64,000 nt of DNA from Anaeromassilibacillus sp001305115 (GTDB taxonomy: Bacteria; Bacillota; Clostridia; Oscillospirales; Acutalibacteraceae): the NCBI GenBank assembly GCA_042854365.1, contig AP031437.1, positions 2,542,001-2,606,000 on the forward strand. The letters run 5' to 3'. Of this stretch, positions 8,605-17,500 are shown piece by piece. The position numbers were made by a program, and so were the translations under genes. The stretch's first letter is position 1, and the number at the start of each line of letters is the position of its first letter. Below the pieces are notes generated by a model. That model was not told the origin of the DNA and searched no databases. It was given only the letters and a program-made list of their open reading frames with translations.

Positions 8605-9539
8605 TTCATCGCACCTCCAAGTACCTGTTCTCCCTGTTCAAAGAGTTCCGTGATGATCTCCTTGGCGGTCTGCTCCTTGTGGACCATCGCCGCAACTTGA
8701 CCTGCCAAGAACGAACCGTGTTGCGCATCCCCCTCACGTGCCGCCTTACGCAGAGCGCCTACGCCAAACTGCTCAAGCTCCTCGTCTGAAATATTGGAAT
8801 CATATTCCATGTGGGCCAACTCCCGGGTAAACGGCGTCTTTAAAGCGCGCACCGGGTGCCCCAAACGGCGGCCGGTACTGATCGTATCAATATCCTTTGC
8901 TTTGAGAATCTTCTCCTTATAAACAGGACTAATCGTACATTCCTTCGCCACCAAGAAACGGGTACCTACCTGCACCCCTACAGCGCCCAACATGAAAGCT
9001 GCTGCCAGTTGACGGCCATCTGCAATACCGCCCGCCGCAATCACAGGGATCTTTACCGCATCGCATACCTGAGGGACAAGCGCCATCGTAGTCAATTCTC
9101 CGATATGGCCGCCACTTTCGCCACCCTCTGCAATCACTGCGGCCGCTCCACGCTTTTCCACCAGTTTGGCCACGCCCACAGAAGCTACCACCGGTACCAC
9201 CTTGATACCCGCTTCCAACCATGCGGGCATATATTTACCGGGATTCCCTGCTCCCGTGGTGAGCACCGGAACCTTCTCCTCCACGACCACACGTGCGACC
9301 TCTTCTACAAAGGGGCTCATCAACATCACGTTCACGCCGAAAGGTTTGTCCGTCAATTCGCGGCATTTGCGGATCTCGGTACGGAGCTGCTCGCCATTGG
9401 AATTCATGCCAGCGATGATGCCTAAGCCACCCGCATTGGATACCGCGGAAGCCAAGGATGCATCAGCCACCCAGGCCATCCCCCCTTGCAAGATCGGGTA
9501 TTCAATGCCCAACAATTCACAAATCGGTGTCTTTATCAT
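8592..9539 (-). CDS. fabK: Enoyl-ACP reductase II (FMN-dependent)
   Basis: FabK reduces trans-2-enoyl-ACP with NAD(P)H through FMN and replaces FabI in many Firmicutes. The 315-residue TIM barrel of the nitronate monooxygenase superfamily has YPILQGGMAWVAD at the N-terminus, SGGHIGELTT with the catalytic histidine (about 142), the FMN phosphate loop VIAAGGIADGRQ and GVQVGTRFLVAKE. The RALKTPFTRE segment is also typical of FabK. It overlaps fabD and follows fabH by 30 bp. FabK enzymes are naturally insensitive to triclosan. Confidence 0.95.
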   Translation of the reverse strand: MIKTPICELLGIEYPILQGGMAWVADASLASAVSNAGGLGIIAGMNSNGEQLRTEIRKCRELTDKPFGVNVMLMSPFVEEVARVVVEEKVPVLTTGAGNPGKYMPAWLEAGIKVVPVVASVGVAKLVEKRGAAAVIAEGGESGGHIGELTTMALVPQVCDAVKIPVIAAGGIADGRQLAAAFMLGAVGVQVGTRFLVAKECTISPVYKEKILKAKDIDTISTGRRLGHPVRALKTPFTRELAHMEYDSNISDEELEQFGVGALRKAAREGDAQHGSFLAGQVAAMVHKEQTAKEIITELFEQGEQVLGGAMKWVK

Positions 9540-9569
9540 AAAAAACGACTCCTTTCCAAATATCCTTAC

Positions 9570-10535
9570 TTATACCGTCCATACCAATGTACAGGCGCCT
9601 GTTGTCAAACCTCCGCCAAAGGTCGAAAGCACCAGTACGTCGCCTGGATGAAACTTCCCTGCACGATGCATCTCATCCATTAAGATTGCCACTCCAGCGG
9701 ACGATGTATTGCCATACCGGCTGATATTGACATGGAACTTCTCCGCAGGAATGTTCAACTTCTTTTTCGCTGTCTCAATGATGCGCAAATTGGCCTGATG
9801 TGGCAACACGTAATCCACATCCTCCTCCGTGAACCCCGCTTCTTCCAATACGATGCGCACATCGTTGCACATAGCGGCCACCGCGAATTTGTAGACTTCC
9901 TGTCCATCCATATATAGGAAGGACTCCGCGGATTCAGCCTGGGTCTTATCAAATGGAGAACTTCCCCGCACATGCGGGATGCGCAAGGCATCCGAATTTC
10001 CTGTCGTCGTAATTCGAATAGAGCGCAGTCCTTCGCCTTCTCCTAGCACCGCCGCGCCCGCAGCATCGCCAAACAACACACAAGTTCTGCGGTCCTTCCA
10101 ATCCAATAACTTGGACATCTCTTCAGCAGCGACAACCAAAACCTTTTTTACACGCTTACGGACGAAATATCCATCCGCAACATCTAACGCATAGACAAAA
10201 CCCGAACATGCCGCATTAATATCGAAAGCCGGACATGTCGCCCCTAAACTTTTTTGCACGATGCAAGCCAAGGCAGGGGTTATGTAATCGCCGCGTATGG
10301 TAGAACAGAGGATCAAGTCCAGTTCTTCTGGTGTAATTCCTGCATTTTGCAGCGCAGCACGCCCCGCCTGTACAGCCAGATCGGAAATGGTTTCCGTGGT
10401 ACAGACATACCGGCTCTTAATCCCGGTTCGCGTGGAAATCCATTCATCAGAGGTATCCAGGAACACAGAGAGGTCATCATTTGTCTGTGAACAGACCGGA
10501 TGGGCACTTCCCGTTCCTAGGATCTGAAAACTCAT
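9570..10535 (-). CDS. fabH: 3-oxoacyl-ACP synthase III
   Basis: FabH starts fatty acid synthesis by condensing acetyl-CoA (or a branched primer) with malonyl-ACP. The catalytic triad is visible: Cys in NAACSGFVYALD (about residue 113), His in LPHQANLRIIE and Asn in RYGNTSSAG. The frame is open for 30 more codons upstream, but family alignment and normal length (321 residues) favour the ATG at 10535 (MSFQILGTGSAHP). It is the first gene of the operon and follows the promoter at about 10695-10722 with a leader of about 150 nt. Confidence 0.95.
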   Translation of the reverse strand: MSFQILGTGSAHPVCSQTNDDLSVFLDTSDEWISTRTGIKSRYVCTTETISDLAVQAGRAALQNAGITPEELDLILCSTIRGDYITPALACIVQKSLGATCPAFDINAACSGFVYALDVADGYFVRKRVKKVLVVAAEEMSKLLDWKDRRTCVLFGDAAGAAVLGEGEGLRSIRITTTGNSDALRIPHVRGSSPFDKTQAESAESFLYMDGQEVYKFAVAAMCNDVRIVLEEAGFTEEDVDYVLPHQANLRIIETAKKKLNIPAEKFHVNISRYGNTSSAGVAILMDEMHRAGKFHPGDVLVLSTFGGGLTTGACTLVWTV

Positions 10536-10672
10536 ATGCACACCATTCTTTCTCTCTTTTAGATTGCCGTCCGCGGTGCGAAGAACCACAAGGTCCCTCA
10601 GGAGAACTCCCCAAATCGGGCACACTCCACGCAGCCGTTTTCAAACGTCCGGCAGGTGCAAAACAGCTCATT

Positions 10673-10722
10673 TTAAAATACTTCAATTTTTTTAATTATA
10701 TTGCAAATCCATTTTTTGTCAA
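10673..10722 (-). promoter_or_regulatory. Promoter of the fab/acc operon with a candidate operator
   Basis: On the minus strand a -35 box TTGACA (10722-10717) and a -10 box TATAAT (10700-10695) are 16 bp apart, both perfect consensus. The predicted start is near 10688. An imperfect palindrome TTGAAGTATTTTAA (10686-10673; 10 of 14 positions symmetric) covers it. Its position fits a repressor of the FabT type, but no regulator gene is adjacent, so the operator is only a candidate. Confidence 0.6.
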
Positions 10723-11146
10723 GCGAAAAATATTTTTCCAAATCTCCATGAACAGTTTTCATCCTTATTATACCACAATGTTTTCCTCTATATGGAATGA
10801 AAAATTGCAAAAAACACTTGAGATTTTCCAACAGGTTTGCCAGAAAGCTGGACTATTCCCTTCCCAATTGGCGTTGAAATGATAAGCTAACATATTTAAT
10901 CGACATATTAAAGGATGAAGGGAGGCTTCCATAACACGGCGAGTGCTGTATACACTCCGTCCAATAAGAGCAAAAAACAGTTTGATCATAGAAACACCCT
11001 GCCGCAAACACATTTAGGAATGCGGCAGGGTGTCCTGCATTATCGAATTAGGGATGAGAATATGCCTATGTATCGGTCACAAATCCCAATTTCCAAGCAT
11101 TGAAATCTGTCCGCGACACTTTTATAGAGTTTTCTTTCTCCACTTA
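10723..11146. other. Gene-free region between fabH and the GH2 gene
   Basis: No coding gene is supported. It contains a strong hairpin with a 13-bp perfect stem, ACACCCTGCCGCA (10994-11006) and its complement (11021-11033), with a 14-nt loop. On the minus strand it is followed by TTTC, so it may stop transcripts from the GH2 gene before they enter the fab promoter. Confidence 0.5.
10994..11033 (-). terminator. Hairpin, possible terminator after the GH2 gene
   Basis: It has a 13-bp perfect GC-rich stem with a 14-nt loop and a poor U tract on the minus strand. It is the first strong hairpin downstream of the large GH2 gene, though about 480 bp after its stop codon, with the tandem tail copies in between. 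Confidence 0.45.
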
Positions 11147-11147
11147 G

Positions 11148-11592
11148 CCAACGGTCACCGTACAATGCATCTGCGCATTCTGTACCGGCAAGGTCGTATA
11201 GACCTCCCGTACTCTGGCCCGGTGGACGCACAGCGTCTTCCGCGCCTACGGCGTTTTCTATGAAAGCGCGCTTCCGTCATCTGCTACCTAACTGAATGGG
11301 TTTATACCATTTGTAAGTTATCCAGTGCTCAACCAACGGCCACCGTACAATGCATCTGCGCATTCTGGCCCGGCAAGGTCGTATAGACCTCCCGTACCCT
11401 CGCCTGGCGGACGCACAGCGTCTTTCGCTCCTACGGCGTTTTCTACGAAAACGCGCTTCCGTCATCTGCTGCCTAAGCGAGTGGCTTATGCCATTCGCAA
11501 GTTATCCGGCATTCAGCCAACCGTCACCGTACAATGCATCTGTGCATTCTGGCCCGGCAAGGTCGTATAGACTCCCGTGCTCTGGCCCGGTG
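11148..11592. repeat. Three tandem copies of the GH2 gene 3' end (period 185/184 bp)
   Basis: Units begin at 11148, 11333 and 11517 with near-identical sequence (CCAACGGTCACCG and variants). The third unit is the real 3' end of the GH2 gene. The two downstream units each still encode, on the minus strand, the same final residues (AQMHCTV, then T or A, then VG) plus a stop codon, but a one-base insertion upstream breaks the frame relative to the gene. Units 1 and 2 also share about 110 bp that the gene copy lacks, including AAGCGCGCTTCC-like stretches. Confidence 0.85.
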
Positions 11593-14500
11593 TGCCAACT
11601 GCATAAACTCTATAGTAGTAGTCATTGCCGATCTGCGTCACAAACTGTGTCTTCAGAACGCTTCCGTTGCCCACTGTGAAGCTCGGTACCAGCCCGTTTC
11701 CATTCACCACGGTCATCTTGAAGCAGTATGCTGCGCCCCTCTTCAATGTGAAGTTTACCGTCGTATCGCTGTATACGCTCGCCTGGGCTACAACTCCCTG
11801 CGCCGCTGCGACGGTCGGATTCACCACTGCTCTGCCCGCGGAACCATAGATGTTCCCGCTGCTCTTCGAGCCGGAAGAGCTGGTATGTTTCTTGTTTCCG
11901 CTATTCTGGTCGTTATCCGGCTTTGTGGGTTCTTCTCCCTTTGTCGCCTGGATACGCGCTTCCAACGCATTGTATGCGCTTTCAATCTCTTCGGAAGTCG
12001 CATCTTCTTTTTCCAGAACTACCTTTGCTGTCTGAAGCGCTGCCTGCAACGCTGCATAATCTGCCGCTGTATAGTCGTTCGCATTTACCTGTTCGCCCTT
12101 TGCGATCAGAGCTTCCAACGCTTCCTTATCCGGCGTCTTGCGCAGATTTGCCATCGCTATGGTCAATTCGGTCGCAATGCTGTTCACTTCTTCCTGCGTC
12201 GCGTTCGGATCGTTCAGAATCCCCTCGGCCGCATTCAGCGCGTCAGTAAAGGCCTTTTTGACTTCTTCGCTGCTCTCATAGCTGTCCAGGTCTGGAAGAA
12301 TCTCATTGCCCTTTGCGATCAGCGTTTTCAGTGTGCTGGTGTCCGCCCGCATCGTCAAGCCCTGGATTGCATCACGCAAAGCCTGCTTCGCCGGCTCTAC
12401 CTCCACCTCGAGAGCATCTTCGTCGTTTACCAACTCTTCTGCGTCCGCTTTTGCCTTTTCATAGACGCTCCAGCTGTTCGGCGTGAAGTCTTCCTCATTC
12501 AGTTCCGGCAGGCTATCCAACAACGCCTTCAGGCCCTCTCGGTCTCCTGCGGTAAAGGACAGGTAGAACATGGCATCCGTCATGTTTAGCCATGCTTCAT
12601 TGATCTCGTCCTGCAATGCGGTTCTGTCCGCCTCTACCTTGATTGCCGCCTCATAGGCCTCGTCAAAGAGCTTCTTCGCGCTTGGCACCATCGTCGCGTA
12701 CTCGTCGCCTTTCATAGCCTTTCCTGCACTCTGGATCGCGTCTCGCAACAAAAGCTTGTTGACAATCGTGCTCTTGAACTGCACCGTAGTCTCCGTGTTC
12801 GGCATATTTAGCACATAGTCAATCGCTCTTGTGGATTCCAGCGCCTCGATATCGATTGTTGTCTCTTCACCGTTCACAATCACAGAGGCTGCTGCAAATT
12901 CTCTGCCGTCCACTCTCGGAGCAAAGGTCAGTTGTACTTCATCGCCTGCCATAACATTTGCCGTATAGCTGCCTAGCTTATCCGCATAGGGCGGTTTCTC
13001 TCCGTCGACCCACAAAGTCACATTGTCGTCGAACTCAACCAGCAGCTTATGCTCGGATGGCTCTTCTGCGGTCAAGCCGTCAATGGCATTTTGCAGAGTC
13101 TCTGCTGCATTTCTCAGCTCGTCGTCCGTCGCCGCCTCGTTGTCAAGCGTTGCTCCTGCCGCCTTATAAGCGGACTCGAACGCATTCCAAGCCTCTTCCA
13201 GATACTCGCCCTGGCCTGCGTCGTGGATCTTGGTCGCTTCCAGATACAGTTCTTCCAGCTTTTCGCGCGGGGTCTTTTCCGGCTCTGGAACGACGGTTGC
13301 ATAGGTCTTTGCTGTAAGATTCTCATTGCCATTGATGTTCGTCGCCATCACGCGAATTCGTGTTCCAACCGGAACCGCTTCGCCTACAGAAACGGTCGCC
13401 TTGCCGGCATCTTCCGCATTCGGGGTAATGGTGGCGCCTTCAATTTCACGGCCAAAAGAATCCACGATGGACCAAACCGCAGAAGTCACTTCATAGGTAT
13501 CGTCCCACACCAATCCTTCAAGTGCTGCCTTCAACATGTTATAGGCACTGTCGATGATTGCCTCCGTCACACCCGGAGTTATGATGACAACGTTTGCCAC
13601 ATTGATTGCTGCTTCCAAAATTGCAACGCTGCTCTCGGTATAGATGCTGGTGTCAATGGCGTTTACCTGATCCAACAGTGCTTGCAGATCTTCCAGCGTT
13701 GCTGCTGCACGTACAGAACCCGCCTTTGCAATTGCCGTTGGAGCGGCCTTTACAATGGTATACTCTTGGCTGGTGCCTACAACGATTTCTGCATCCTTCG
13801 GAGAAAGTGCTAATTCGTCTCCATCAACCACCGGTGCATCATTGTATCCGAGTTTTGTGAAGTCAAGCCACAGAACAACATTCTCATTGTCTGGAGCAAT
13901 TGCTGGCGTATCCGCTTCCGCCTTATCATAAGCGTCCTGACCATTCAGTTCATCCACACTGAGCGCCTTATCGTATACGCGCACCTTGGCAAACTGGTTG
14001 CTGTTGGTTCTCCCCGTCTCCGGGTCATAACCGATGTAGAAGTTCGTATCGTTGGAAGAAACGCCGCCTGTGGAACTGTCAGTCGCCTGTGCGACAATTT
14101 CGCCGTTCAGGTAAAGATACAGTTTGCTGCCGTCATAAATGCCGGCGATATGATTCCATTTATTGATCACTTCGTCGCGATTAAACGCATACTCATAGGT
14201 ATACCACTTTCCATCGTTGGCTTTGATGAAAAAGTCAATCGTCGTCGAGCGCATACGGAAGCCCATACAGCTATCGCCCTTGCCAAGGTACATATCGTAA
14301 TCCTTCTGGCTGCTGGACGGTTTCACCCAGACTTCCACGGTAAACGGATTCTTGCCCTTGAACACATCCTTGAAGATGTCGCCGCCCTCAGTTCCTTTGT
14401 CATTCGGGACCGGCATATAACCTGTCAAAGCGGCGCCGAAGGTGTCGTCCTGAATCAGATTGGCCGTATCCGGGAGAGCGGGATTCATAGCATTTGCGCT

Positions 14501-17500
14501 CTGATCCACCACATACGGAGCCTTTCCTCTGAGTGCCTGGACTTCTTCCAATGCCGTTTCCAGTTCCTCATAATTGGATACCAGCTTCTTCTGGCTGTCG
14601 GTCAGGCCTTCATAGAGGTCCACGATTGCCTCAATGTCAGCGAGCTGGTCATAGGAGTATACAAAGATCGAGTCAATCGCTTCCTCGACTGCCTGGGCCT
14701 GCTGCTGGTCAAAAGCATCCTGATCAAAGCTTTCCAGGGTTCTCCAGGGCTTGCTCAGCTCCATCGGATCGCCCGAAGCGGTTTCATACGGAACGATTGT
14801 GTACTCATAGGTGTACGCCTTATCGTTCGGGACTGTATACTGCTCCAAAGTGTCCGGGCCACAGCTTGCGCCGCCGAGGCCGCGAGAAATCAGGTCCACA
14901 TGGAAATATGTTTCTTCATTCGGGCCTTTCAATTCATATGGATGATTTGCAGCGTCCAGCTCATCAGCTGTGAAATGCAGAGCACCTGCCTCCAGATCTT
15001 GTTTACCGGCTACAAGTACGCCATAAGGCTTGTTCTCACCGGTGAGAGCCATCCACTTCACGCCATTGTAGTCGCCAGTGGTCTGTGTCTTCAGGAACGG
15101 ATAGAAGGAATCGGTTGCCGTTGAGGTATAGACACCAGTCATTGCATAGGTGCAACGGTCGATGTAACCTTCAGACGGGCCGTTGCCATACCAGGTAATA
15201 TCCTCATAGCCCGCCGGCAAAGTCATTGTGGAACCAACCTTCAGCAGCTGGCCCATACCGGTTCCAGTGGCATCCAGCGTCATCTTAACGGTAACTGCGC
15301 CAGATCCGTCGATGGTATACACTACGGTCTCCTTGGCACCCTTCGCATTATTGAGTGTCAATTCCGTGGTAACGACCATTCTCCCATCCTCTGCAGCAGA
15401 GACGGTCAGGCCATCTTCATTCAGCGTGATATTCTTATTGGCACTCTTCCAGGTGGAATCCATGCTCTTATCGTTATCAATCGCTGCTCTCCAGAAGTCC
15501 GGAACGGGTCCCTCCTCGATGATCTCTTCGCCTTTGAAAACATAATTGGACATCGCGCCTGTTGACTTGTTCAGCTTAAAGGAGAAGTCCTCCCCTTTGA
15601 CCAACACATAGTCCGCGTCGCTTTCGGTATCAACCGTTACATCTTTCTCCGAAATGACCGGGGCCACTGCTGGAACAGCTGCCGGAATCGCAAACTGCTC
15701 GTGCGCCACTTCATGGCCAGCATCTGCCCACCAGCAATCATCCTTGAGCAGGAAGTTGATGTTGAGGTAATACTCCGCACCTGCCGGACGCTCGTTTTCT
15801 GCCGGCATTGTATACGGAATCGTAACAGACTTGGTTTCCTTCGGCGCTATATTTGCCTCTTCGTCCGCGAGGATTCCTTCATCAATCACTTCGCCGTCCT
15901 GCAACAGCTGCCACTGGACGTCATAAGCATTGACATTCGTGAAATTATTCTCGTTATAGATGTTGACCTTGCGGTTCATGAGCTCATTTTCCGTGGCCGT
16001 CACCCAGATAGACTGGTACTGGTATTTTACTTCATAGAGCTCAGGCTGCGGGTCACGGTCCGGGGATACGATGCCGTTCACACAGAAATTACCACTGTTG
16101 TTGGTATCGCCCCAGTCTCCGCCGTAGCCGAAGAACTTGCCATCCATCTCTTCATTATAAAGATTTTGATGGGCATAGTCCTCTGTGTAGTAGTCCCAAT
16201 ACTGCTGCTCAAGCTGGGTCATCGGCTCAGAGTAATCCAGCCACAGGACCACGCTGTCATCTTCTGCGCCAATGGCCGGAGTCTGGCTGTTCTGTGCCTG
16301 GAGTTCCTCCGCCGTCAGCGCTCTGTTGTAAATACGCGCAAGCGAGATCTCTCCGTCCACGGTACGATTGTGCTCCAAATCGATACCAATGCCGAGATCA
16401 TAACTATTGGTATGGATATTGAAGCTGCCATTATTGGTATTCATCAGTCTTCCGTCATAGTAGACCTTCAAAGCAGTACCGTCATAGGTACCGGCGATCT
16501 GGTGCCAATTGCCCACCCAGTCGCTCGGGAGGTCAAAGGAAGCAGAATTCCAATTTGCACCGTCATAGACAAAGAATTCCACGCCGGCATTTCCACTGCT
16601 TCTGGTCTTCAAAGCAACCTGCGTATCGCCCTTGGCGATAAACACGCTATTGGATGCAGTAGAATTCGGCTTTACCATCACTTCAAAGGTAAAGTTTGCA
16701 TCCGAGCCCGAGAGCACAGCGTTATAGACGTCGTTGGCCGCGCCGGAAATCACGGAATATCCATCGTATGCTTTGCCTGTAAGGGAAGCATCGTCTGCGT
16801 CAACTGCGCTGGTTGCACCTGTCACGGTTGCTACCGCTGCATTTTTACTCAACTCAGTGATGCTGCTCTGGCTGGGCAGGGTATCGAGGTCAATGGCACG
16901 GGATTGGTCAACCCAGTCCCAAATGAAGCCGCCGAGCATATTGTCAGAGCTGCGGACAGCATCCCAATACTCTTTCAAGTTGCCGACCGAATTGCCCATC
17001 GCATGGGCATATTCGCACATGACATACGGCATCTTGCCTTCGCCAGCATATCCCTGTACTGCACTGACCGACGGATACATATTGCTGCCCATATCGGTTC
17101 CACAGTCCTGGTTCAAACCTTCCGCATGAACCGGGCGAGTCAAATCGCGGTCCTTGAAGAACCACACCAAGCGCGGGAAAATATTGTCACCGCCGTGGCG
17201 GTCATAGCTCATCTCATTGCCGATGGACCATGCGACAACCGCGGTCTGATTCTTCAACGTCTGGTAAGAGGTATTTTCACGGTCGAATAGAACCGTACTC
17301 AGGTATTTATTGATATTGTCGTTTTGGCCCATAATGGCATGACATTCCGCATTTGTCTCGCCCATCATATACAGGCCATACTTGTCGCAGAGGTAATAGA
17401 GGTACTCATCATTCGCATAGTGAGAGGTACGGACTGCGTTCAGGTTCCATTCCTTCATCAGCTTGACGTCTTCCTCATAAGTTTCCTTCGGCACATATTT

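Noticed and set aside
10535..10672. T-box riboswitch in the fabH leader (ACCGCGG string)
   Set aside because: The leader is too short and lacks the AGGGTGG core and specifier loop; the match is only a few bases.
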